Shown: positions 1 to 5,251 of the stretch, one piece after another
Position numbering within the stretch: position 1 is the first letter of the stretch
Layout: the number at the start of each line of letters is the position of its first letter
DNA from: Thermotogaceae bacterium
GTDB lineage: Bacteria > Thermotogota > Thermotogae > Thermotogales > Thermotogaceae
Length of the DNA: 6,724 bases
Reading direction: 5' to 3'
Assembly: GCA_021161105.1 (NCBI GenBank)
Contig: JAGHBG010000038.1
Location: 1 to 6,724 of the forward strand
Translations under genes and position numbers: made by a program
Notes under the pieces: model-generated
Database searches by the model: none
What the model saw: only the letters and a program-made list of their open reading frames with translations
What the model was told of the DNA's origin: nothing

Positions 1-607
1 AAATGGTGAAAAATGAATATCGTAAATATCGTAAAAATTGGTAGATGTTGTAAACTTGCAATTTATTATGTCTGAGAAATTTTCATTAGCAGCTGTAATT
101 GAACTAATTCATCATGTTGTTTTCTTGTGTTAATTTTGTCAGAAAATTTTACATGAAAAGGGAGCCGTTATTTTTAATTCACAAGGGGAAAAATCGGTTG
201 TGTCAAGTAAATCATGTCTCTTCATGTATGTTAAATTTTGTGTTCAAGTCTGCTTATTTTCAATAGTATCTCTTTATAGCTGCTTAAATTTTCGTCTGCC
301 GCACATTAGCCTTTGTGTGAGTCTCTTTTCGGGTTAGGTTTGCCTTTCTTTTTTGTCATCTTCTCAAGCGTTTCTTTCACGATTTTTATGGTGTATGATA
401 AAATTTCTCTGGTTGTTAGGCTTATTTTGGTACATCCTTTCTTGTTATGTTTTCTATTACATGGAGATTTCACCCTATTTTGTGTACAGGAAATTGCACA
501 AAACTGTACTATGTATATGATTTTTTTTGTTCATTGAATCTTTAATTTGTAGGCAACTGGGATTATAATAATAACAATGAAAACGGAAATAAAAGGAGGT
601 GTGAAAT
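1..607. other. AT-rich stretch without a convincing gene
   Basis: No long open frame with a ribosome binding site is present on either strand. The + strand is T-rich from about 200 to 540. A 74-codon TTG-started + frame at 313-537 encodes a Phe/Leu/Val-rich string with no ribosome binding site and is probably noise. On the - strand, a 55-codon GTG frame at 306-473 is Lys/Glu-rich with an ordinary-looking composition, but it also lacks a Shine-Dalgarno sequence. A short + frame from ATG 68 stops at 131-133, and the same phase then stays open to about 339. A perfect 9-bp tandem repeat (AATATCGTA twice) lies at 16-33. I saw no tRNA-like fold, transposase motif or terminal inverted repeats. The stretch may be intergenic DNA or the eroded remains of a gene; only its last part (about 494-607) has an assignable role, as the leader of the next gene. 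Confidence 0.6.
494..569 (+). promoter_or_regulatory. Candidate promoter(s) for the PPC-domain gene
   Basis: Two sigma-A-like arrangements are visible. One is TTGCAC (494-499), 16 bases, then TATGAT (516-521). The other has a perfect TATAAT at 564-569, with only a weak TTTAAT 17 bases upstream (541-546). The second would give a leader of roughly 30 bases ending in a strong ribosome binding site. Which one is used, if either, cannot be told from sequence in such AT-rich DNA. Confidence 0.35.
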
Positions 608-1027
608 ATGATTTGCAAAAAAGATGGAGAATATCTCTTTATAAGGATGGATGATGGGGAAGATTTTTATGAAATTTTATATAAGGTTTTGAAGAAAGAA
701 GGAATTTTTTCAGGTATTGTAATAAATGCTATAGGGATGCTCAAAGATTTTGAGATAGGCTGGTTCAATATGGAAAAAATAGAATACGAAAGGGAGAAAA
801 TCTCGGTTCCTCATGAGCTTGTCTCTACAAACGGGAATGTATCTGATAGGGATGGAGAGCCTTTCGCTCATCTTCACGTAGCTCTCGCGGGTCCTGCAAG
901 AAACATAGTTGGAGGACATCTTTTTTCTGCAAAGGTTTGCAATACAGTTGAAATGTTTATAAAAAAGCTTGATATAAATCTTTACAGAAAAGAAGGAAAA
1001 ACATTCAGAGCTATCGATGTGAGATGA
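608..1027 (+). CDS. PPC/DUF296-domain protein
   Basis: This 139-residue protein matches a stand-alone PPC (plants and prokaryotes conserved, DUF296) domain. The diagnostic core is a GNV segment (76-78), then HLHVALA (88-94), then GGHL (102-105). His88, His90 and His104 are the conserved histidines, thought in this family to bind a metal at the subunit interface of a trimer. The length is normal for a prokaryotic single-domain member. There is no signal peptide, membrane segment or AT-hook, so the DNA-binding role of the plant proteins should not be transferred; the bacterial function is not established. The start is firm: AGGAGG at 594-599 lies 8 bases before the ATG. The gene appears to be transcribed alone, as no gene precedes it and a 428-base gap separates it from the binding-protein gene. 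I saw no clear terminator after it. The family call is confident; the biological role is unknown. Confidence 0.9.
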   Translation: MICKKDGEYLFIRMDDGEDFYEILYKVLKKEGIFSGIVINAIGMLKDFEIGWFNMEKIEYEREKISVPHELVSTNGNVSDRDGEPFAHLHVALAGPARNIVGGHLFSAKVCNTVEMFIKKLDINLYRKEGKTFRAIDVR

Positions 1028-1370
1028 TTCTTCTCACTATTACGTGAAATTAAAGATTCTTTGTAGTTGAATCATTATGAATTATGGTAAAACAACCTAT
1101 AAGTTGTTGGTTTACGACAGTGCAAACCTTGTTTACTGGACGTTATAAGAGAAGAGATTTTTATATTAAAAGATTTCCATGTTGCGGTTGTAACGCAATC
1201 AATCTTTTTCTTAAAGAGAAAGGGTTATTGATATGAGTGCGCAAAACAATTTGAAATTCGCGGAGATTTTGAGAAACCTGATAACTTTTGTATTGCTTTC
1301 TTTGGTTTTACATAAATTATTTAAAGACTCTGGGTTATTCTTTATTAGCTGAATTTTGCATATATACTTT

Positions 1371-1400
1371 TTGCATGTTAGCCAAGTTTTGCTGTAGAAT
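1371..1400 (+). promoter_or_regulatory. Candidate malE promoter
   Basis: TTGCAT (1371-1376) and TAGAAT (1395-1400) are separated by 18 bases. Transcription would start near 1407 and give a leader of about 50 bases before the GTG start. The element sits within a run of TTTTGC repeats (TTGC at 1356, 1371, 1389 and 1406), which might be operator-like or simply T-tract DNA. No recognisable operator palindrome was seen. Confidence 0.4.
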
Positions 1401-1441
1401 TTTTTTTGCAGAGGTTCATCCAGAAATTAGCAGGTTGAAAA

Positions 1442-1447
1442 AGGAGG
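1442..1447 (+). promoter_or_regulatory. Ribosome binding site fixing the malE start
   Basis: AGGAGG, inside a longer purine run, lies 8 bases before GTG 1456. It sets the start at that GTG, giving a proper signal peptide. The frame stays open upstream to a TTG at 1288, but the extra 56 residues are Phe/Cys/Tyr-rich and unlike any binding protein. Confidence 0.85.
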
Positions 1448-1455
1448 GGGAGATT

Positions 1456-2631
1456 GTGAGAAAACTTTTGGTGGTGATTTTAAGTATTCTGGTAGTTTTT
1501 GCTTTTTCCACAAAAATTACTATATGGTGCTCTGAGAAGCAGGTAGATATTTTGCAAAAACTTGGGCAAGATTATAAAGCTAAAACGGGCGTTGAAGTTG
1601 AAGTTCAGCAGGTTGATTTTGGTTCCATAAAGCCAAAATTTCTTAACTCAGCTCAAGCTGGGGAAGGTCCAGATATTATTGTAGGGGCTCATGACTGGCT
1701 GGGAGAATTGGTTGTAAACGGTCTGCTGGAACCCATCAATTATCTTCCGGACAAAGGAGAGTACTATCAAACTGCTATTGATGCTTTCACTTTCAATGGA
1801 AAACTTTATGGAGTTCCTTACTCAATGGAAGCCGTTGCGCTTATCTATAACAAAAGTTATGTAGAAGATCCACCCAAGACAATAGAGGAACTTATTGGAA
1901 TAGCAAAGCAGATTGATGAAGAGTACGAGGGTGAAGTTAGGGGGTTTGTTTATGATGCAGCAAACTTTTATTTCTCTGCTCCCTTTATATTTGGATATGG
2001 TGGATATATCTTTAAAAGCACACCCAAGGGTCTGGATGTTCATGATATAGGACTTGACAATGAAGGGGCAGTAAAAGGAGCAGCTTTGATAAAAAGATTT
2101 TATGATGAGGGAATTCTTCAGAGTGGGGACAACTACAATGTAATGGATTCACTCTTTAAAGATGATTCTGCGGCTATGATAATTAACGGGCCATGGGCTG
2201 TTAAAGCCTATAAAGATGCTGGAATTGACTATGGTGTTGTACCTATTCCTATGCTTGAACCTGGAAAGCCTGCAAAACCATTTGTTGGGGTACAAGGATT
2301 CATGGTTAATTCTAAATCACCAAATAAGGAAATAGCCCTGGACTTTCTCATTAAATTTATTGCAAGTAAAGATACGATGTACAATCTTTATCTTGGAGAT
2401 CCAAGACTTCCGTCCAGGAAAGATGTCTTAGCTCTTGTTAAAGATAATCCTGATGTCGTTGGATTTACCAACAGTGCAAAGAATGGTATACCAATGCCAA
2501 ATGTACCGGAGATGGCACCTGTCTGGGGAGCTATGGGAGATGCTTTGAGCCTTATTATAAACGGGAAAGCAGTACCAGAAGAAGCTATGAAAAATGCAGT
2601 TAAGAAGATTAAGGAGCAGATAGAAAAGTAA
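1456..2631 (+). CDS. malE: Maltose/maltodextrin ABC transporter binding protein
   Basis: This 391-residue extracytoplasmic solute-binding protein of the MalE type (family 1) captures malto-oligosaccharides and delivers them to an ABC permease. Residues 1-16 form a classic signal peptide (basic RK, hydrophobic core, V-F-A cleavage site), with no lipobox cysteine, so the mature protein should be soluble in the periplasm. The mature part opens with KITIWCSEKQ (20-29) and carries FGYGG (179-183), INGPWA (243-248) and PMPNVPEM (346-353), all typical of maltose-binding proteins. As I recall it, the Thermotoga maritima MalE sequence is very similar along the whole length. The start is the GTG 8 bases after AGGAGG. 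The gene is flanked by its own likely promoter and an intrinsic terminator. No malF, malG or ATPase gene is adjacent, so its permease must be encoded elsewhere. The family call is very secure; the exact sugar preference (maltose, maltotriose, trehalose or mannan-derived) cannot be read from sequence by eye. Confidence 0.95.
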   Translation: MRKLLVVILSILVVFAFSTKITIWCSEKQVDILQKLGQDYKAKTGVEVEVQQVDFGSIKPKFLNSAQAGEGPDIIVGAHDWLGELVVNGLLEPINYLPDKGEYYQTAIDAFTFNGKLYGVPYSMEAVALIYNKSYVEDPPKTIEELIGIAKQIDEEYEGEVRGFVYDAANFYFSAPFIFGYGGYIFKSTPKGLDVHDIGLDNEGAVKGAALIKRFYDEGILQSGDNYNVMDSLFKDDSAAMIINGPWAVKAYKDAGIDYGVVPIPMLEPGKPAKPFVGVQGFMVNSKSPNKEIALDFLIKFIASKDTMYNLYLGDPRLPSRKDVLALVKDNPDVVGFTNSAKNGIPMPNVPEMAPVWGAMGDALSLIINGKAVPEEAMKNAVKKIKEQIEK

Positions 2632-2664
2632 TATGATGTGATATAATTTAAGTGAATTTGAAGC

Positions 2665-2687
2665 GCCCCGCTTTTGCGGGGCTTTTT
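2665..2687 (+). terminator. Intrinsic terminator after malE
   Basis: A perfect 7-bp GC-rich stem (GCCCCGC at 2665-2671 with GCGGGGC at 2676-2682) closes a TTTT loop and is followed by TTTTT. It lies 33 bases past the malE stop. It separates malE from the next unit. Confidence 0.95.
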
Positions 2688-2727
2688 GTTGGAAACCATT
2701 TTGTTTAAGATAACGAAAAAGATATTA

Positions 2728-2755
2728 TTGATAAAAGTTTTTTTCATTGTATAAT
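2728..2755 (+). promoter_or_regulatory. Promoter of the glycosylase-regulator-epimerase unit
   Basis: TTGATA (2728-2733), a 16-base spacer and a perfect TATAAT (2750-2755) lie just downstream of the malE terminator. This predicts a start near 2762 and a leader of about 28 bases. No other convincing promoter is seen before 4806, so all three downstream genes probably share it. Confidence 0.7.
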
Positions 2756-2767
2756 TAATTGGAGAAA

Positions 2768-2784
2768 GCTTTCAGGGGGAAAGC
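2768..2784 (+). promoter_or_regulatory. Small hairpin holding the ribosome binding site
   Basis: GCTTTC (2768-2773) pairs with GAAAGC (2779-2784) around an AGGGG loop. The only purine-rich ribosome binding site for GTG 2790 (AGGGGG, 2774-2779) lies in the loop and the first stem base. The overlapping palindrome GAAAGCTTTC (2764-2773) offers a competing pairing. It could modulate translation, but a 6-bp stem of mixed strength may be incidental. Confidence 0.3.
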
Positions 2785-2789
2785 GGATA

Positions 2790-3389
2790 GTGAGCTTTAT
2801 TATAAGGAAAGAAGTTTTGATGGATGTAGTGGTGAAGAGAATAGAAAGCTGTTTTTCTTGTCCTCTGGGACCAACAAGGATCAATCCCGTTCCGGGGGAG
2901 GGCAGTTTGGATTCACCTGTTATGTTTGTTGGTGAGGGGCCAGGAGAGGAAGAAGATAAAACAGGTAGGCCGTTTGTGGGAAAAGCAGGCAGATTGTTGA
3001 CTCAAATGATGGAAGAGGTGGGACTTTCAAGGGAAAAAGTTTATATAACAAATGTTGTAAAATGTAGACCTCCAAATAATAGAGTTCCTACAAATCAGGA
3101 GATGCTTACTTGCTCTCATCATCTTTTGGCGCAAATTCAGATAATAAATCCAAAAGTTATAGTTCCATTAGGAGCAACTGCTTTAAACTTCTTTTTAGAA
3201 AAGAAAGTGTCAATTACAAAAATGCGTGGTAAAGAGATTGAATGGATCGGTGGCATAATACTCTTCCCGACCTTTCATCCAAGTTATTTGCTAAGAAACA
3301 GAGCAACGGGTCCAGGATCACCGTATGATCTTGCAATGCAGGATATGAAGAGAATAAAGGAGTATTATGACAAATACCGAAAAATCTGA
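2790..3389 (+). CDS. udg: Uracil-DNA glycosylase, family 4 (iron-sulfur)
   Basis: This 199-residue enzyme removes uracil arising from cytosine deamination in DNA, the first step of base-excision repair and important in thermophiles. It has the family-4 layout: four cluster cysteines (Cys21, Cys24, Cys92, Cys108) expected to hold a [4Fe-4S] cluster, the GEGPGEEEDKTGRPFVG active-site motif (48-64) and the HPS motif (163-165). The length is normal. The GTG start is preferred because family members, as I recall them, carry roughly 15-20 residues before the first cluster cysteine, and AGGGGG lies 10 bases upstream. An internal ATG at 2820, 10 codons downstream, also has a weak AAGGA 11 bases upstream and cannot be excluded. 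The gene is first in a unit with the regulator, which starts 15 bases after its stop. Family 4 is clear from the cysteines; family 5 would have different motifs. Confidence 0.95.
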   Translation: MSFIIRKEVLMDVVVKRIESCFSCPLGPTRINPVPGEGSLDSPVMFVGEGPGEEEDKTGRPFVGKAGRLLTQMMEEVGLSREKVYITNVVKCRPPNNRVPTNQEMLTCSHHLLAQIQIINPKVIVPLGATALNFFLEKKVSITKMRGKEIEWIGGIILFPTFHPSYLLRNRATGPGSPYDLAMQDMKRIKEYYDKYRKI

Positions 3390-3404
3390 AAGGAGGAAGG
3401 AGAA

Positions 3405-3878
3405 ATGAGAAGAGGAAGGAAAAAGGAGATAACGGTCCACCTTGAAGACTACCTGGTAGCTGTATATGAGATAACCAAAAAACAACCGGCGGCCAGGGTG
3501 AGTCAAATAGCCCGCAGGCTTGGAGTTAGTCTTCCAAGCGTTACAAATGCTATGAAAAGGCTATCTGATCTTGGGTTTGTTAATTATGAGAAATATAACA
3601 TGATAACCCTTACAAGGAAAGGAAAAGAGAGAGCAAAAATCAAGGAAGAACTCCAGTCAAGGTTCAGAGATTTCTTTATGGATGTTATAGGTCTTGAGTC
3701 GGCGGTTTCTGACAAATTAGCGAGAAGTTTTTCACACTATGTTGATGAGAGTGTTAAAGACAGATTTGATAAGTTCTATGAGATAATAAAAGACTTTAAT
3801 GAGAAAAAAACAAAAGAATTGGTGGAATTCATAGAAGAGAGCAGAAAACTTTCAAGAGGTGAAAAAGGAAATGAATAA
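3405..3878 (+). CDS. DtxR/MntR-family regulator with altered metal site
   Basis: This 157-residue protein has an N-terminal winged helix-turn-helix (about 10-75; ARVSQIARRLGVSLPSVTNAMKRLSDLG at 30-57 holds the recognition region, then LTRKG) and a helical dimerisation domain (about 76-130). It has no C-terminal SH3-like domain, so it is MntR-sized. By my alignment to recalled Bacillus subtilis MntR, the manganese ligands D8, E11, H77, E99, E102 and H103 correspond to D15, V18, S85, R107, S110 and H111, so only two of six survive. There are no cysteines. Metal response is therefore doubtful, or uses other residues. The start follows AGGAGG (3391-3396) by 8 bases. It sits between the glycosylase gene (15-base gap) and the epimerase gene (8-base overlap), so the three are probably co-transcribed. 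A repressor of metal uptake would be the default family role, but target and effector are unknown here. Confidence 0.85.
   Translation: MRRGRKKEITVHLEDYLVAVYEITKKQPAARVSQIARRLGVSLPSVTNAMKRLSDLGFVNYEKYNMITLTRKGKERAKIKEELQSRFRDFFMDVIGLESAVSDKLARSFSHYVDESVKDRFDKFYEIIKDFNEKKTKELVEFIEESRKLSRGEKGNE
3856..3862 (+). promoter_or_regulatory. Ribosome binding site choosing the epimerase start
   Basis: GAGGTGA lies within the 3' end of the regulator gene, 8 bases before ATG 3871. It favours that ATG over the GTG at 3859, which overlaps this site itself and would add four residues (MKKE) before the normal start of the Rossmann strand. Confidence 0.75.
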
Positions 3879-4806
3879 TATTCTGGTAACAGGTGGAGCT
3901 GGTTTCATTGGCTCCAACCTTGTTGAAAAGCTTATAGAAATGGGTGAAGGGGTTGTAGTTGTTGATAACCTTTCAACAGGAAAGGTGGAAAATCTATCTC
4001 ATGGGGCTTTATTCTACGAGCATGATATAACTGATGTTGAGATGCTGAAAAGAATCTTTTTGCTTCACAAACCCAGGTATGTTTTCCATCTTGCAGCACA
4101 GGCGAGCGTGTCGAAATCTGTAAGAGAGCCAGATTTCGATGCTAAAGTGAATATAATCGGTACTTTAAATTTGCTCAAACTTTCAGTGGAGTACGGAGTT
4201 GAAAAATTTATATTCTCATCAACCGGTGGGGCAATCTATGGTGATGAGGTGTTCAGAGTTCCTACTCCAGAAACAGAGTTTCCAAAACCAATATCGCCCT
4301 ACGGAATAGCTAAATTCTCTGTTGAAAATTATCTCAGATTTTTCAACCATGAATTTGGGCTGCGGTATACGATTCTCAGATACGGTAATGTATACGGACC
4401 AAAGCAGGATCCTTACGGCGAAGCAGGAGTTGTGGCTATATTTACAGAAAGAATGTTAAGGAACGAGGAAGTAAAGATATTCGGTGATGGGGAATATGTC
4501 AGGGATTATGTTTTTGTTGAAGATGTTGTTGAGGCAAATATAGCCGCCATGGACAGAGCTGATGGAGAAATAGTAAATATTGGAACTTCAAGGGGAACTA
4601 CCGTTAATGAGCTTTTCAGGATGTTGAAGGAGATAACTGGATATAAAAAAGATCCTGTATATGCTCCACCAAGGCCAGGAGATCTGAGAAAGAGCATTCT
4701 CGATATATCGAAGGCTGAGAAAGTTCTTGGTTGGACACCTAAGATAAATCTTGAGGAAGGTCTCAAGAGAACTGTGGAGTGGTTTAAGAAGAAATTGGAA
4801 GAATGA
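3871..4806 (+). CDS. galE: NAD-dependent UDP-glucose 4-epimerase-type sugar epimerase
   Basis: This 311-residue extended short-chain dehydrogenase/reductase interconverts nucleotide sugars, most likely UDP-glucose and UDP-galactose, in the cytoplasm. The N-terminal Rossmann fold begins ILVTGGAGFIGS (4-15), with Asp32 placed to bind the NAD ribose. The catalytic set is SST (116-118) and YGIAK (Tyr144, Lys148). The substrate-domain motifs YGNVYGPKQDPYGEAGVV and FGDGEYVRDYV follow. The length and sequence agree with what I recall of the Thermotoga maritima enzyme. The ATG start overlaps the regulator's last 8 bases, which suggests translational coupling. It is the last gene of its unit, ending directly at a terminator hairpin. 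Product specificity within the family (UDP-Glc, UDP-GlcNAc or dTDP-sugars) is not certain from motifs. The open upstream GTG (3859) would give 315 residues. Confidence 0.92.
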   Translation: MNNILVTGGAGFIGSNLVEKLIEMGEGVVVVDNLSTGKVENLSHGALFYEHDITDVEMLKRIFLLHKPRYVFHLAAQASVSKSVREPDFDAKVNIIGTLNLLKLSVEYGVEKFIFSSTGGAIYGDEVFRVPTPETEFPKPISPYGIAKFSVENYLRFFNHEFGLRYTILRYGNVYGPKQDPYGEAGVVAIFTERMLRNEEVKIFGDGEYVRDYVFVEDVVEANIAAMDRADGEIVNIGTSRGTTVNELFRMLKEITGYKKDPVYAPPRPGDLRKSILDISKAEKVLGWTPKINLEEGLKRTVEWFKKKLEE

Positions 4807-4829
4807 AAGCCGGTCTTTGGCCGGCTTTT
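4806..4829 (+). terminator. Intrinsic terminator between convergent genes
   Basis: An 8-bp stem (AAAGCCGG from 4806 with CCGGCTTT to 4828) encloses a 7-base loop and is followed by a broken T tract extending to 4839. The stem begins within the epimerase stop codon. Because ybeY ends at 4838 on the other strand, the same hairpin lies just past its stop too. On that side the following tract (CTTTCATTCTT) is weaker, so bidirectional termination is plausible but not assured. Confidence 0.85.
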
Positions 4830-4837
4830 CTTTCTTT

Positions 4838-5251
4838 TTATAGTAACATTTCTCTTAATTCGTTGAAGTATTTCTCCTGTTTTTCGAACATTTCTTTAGC
4901 GTTTTCTTGTGAGTATTCATGATCGTATCCACATAAATGTAGGGATGAGTGAATAAGTGTTAGAAGGAGTTCTTCAATAAACTCAAAACCAAAATCTTTA
5001 GCGTTTTTTTCCACAATCTCAGGACAAATTATTATTTCTCCAAGCATGTCTTCATCTTTATAAGGAAAAGTCAAAACATCTGTTGGCCCATCTTTTTTTC
5101 TGTATTTTTCGTTAAGAGCAGTGATCTCTTTTGCATCGACAAAGGCTATGGAGACTTCACCTGAGTTGTTTTCCCTTTCAAGAACATGCTTCACAACTTT
5201 CTCTACAAAATCATGTTTTATCTCATATCTTGTTCGATTTGTTATCTCCAT
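4838..5251 (-). CDS. ybeY: Endoribonuclease YbeY, 16S rRNA maturation
   Basis: This 137-residue UPF0054-family metalloprotein takes part in 16S rRNA 3'-end maturation and ribosome quality control. The zinc-binding motif is at the expected place: His101, His105 and His111 in HSSLHLCGYDH. The family's usual HGxLHL has Ser in place of Gly after the first histidine. The conserved upstream segment YRKKDGPTDVLTFP (50-63) with its Arg and TDVL is intact, as is GEIIIC (71-76). The frame is open 24 codons further upstream, but that part is pgpH coding sequence in another phase. The ATG at 5251, 9 bases after AGGAGG, gives the normal family length. It overlaps the end of pgpH by 29 bases and is the last gene of the phoH-pgpH-ybeY unit, so translation is probably coupled. 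Confidence 0.95.
   Translation of the reverse strand: MEITNRTRYEIKHDFVEKVVKHVLERENNSGEVSIAFVDAKEITALNEKYRKKDGPTDVLTFPYKDEDMLGEIIICPEIVEKNAKDFGFEFIEELLLTLIHSSLHLCGYDHEYSQENAKEMFEKQEKYFNELREMLL

Larger units (their letters stand above)
1028..1455. other. Gap with short overlapping frames, possible gene remnant
   Basis: There is no full-size gene between the PPC-domain gene and malE. Three short + frames overlap. One (1077-1148) encodes 23 residues including KLLVYDSANLVYW. A second (1084-1236) encodes 50 residues with a CCGC cysteine cluster followed by NAINLFLKEKG. Its TGA overlaps the ATG of a third (1233-1352, 39 residues with a hydrophobic LITFVLLSLVL helix) in an ATGA junction. The remaining phase, 1232-1315, reads YECAKQFEIRGDFEKPDNF before a stop. 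This could be a small gene broken by frameshifts (the cysteine pattern faintly recalls a zinc ribbon or a glutaredoxin-like CxxC), a pair of coupled micro-ORFs, or chance. Only the third frame has even a weak ribosome binding site (AAAGGG at 1219-1224). An imperfect inverted repeat lies at 1087-1115. The last part, from about 1354, holds the likely malE promoter and leader. Confidence 0.4.

Noticed and set aside
16..33. 9-bp tandem repeat AATATCGTA as a possible CRISPR or iteron element
   Set aside because: Only two adjacent copies with no spacer are present, and no further copies were seen in the window.
313..537. 74-codon + strand frame starting at TTG
   Set aside because: There is no ribosome binding site, the start is weak, and the sequence is a low-complexity hydrophobic read-through of T-rich DNA.
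710..919. Minus-strand frame opposite the PPC-domain gene
   Set aside because: It lies inside a confidently identified gene on the other strand and has no family features.
1055..1073. GATTC/GAATC hairpin after the PPC-domain gene as its terminator
   Set aside because: The stem is only 5 AT-rich base pairs with a 9-base loop and no T tract follows.
1288..1455. 56-residue N-terminal extension of the malE reading frame from TTG 1288
   Set aside because: It lacks a ribosome binding site, is Phe/Cys/Tyr-rich, and would bury a perfect signal peptide. GTG 1456 has AGGAGG at ideal spacing.
2388..2747. 119-codon minus-strand frame opposite the end of malE
   Set aside because: It runs through the malE terminator hairpin and antisense malE, so it is a shadow frame.
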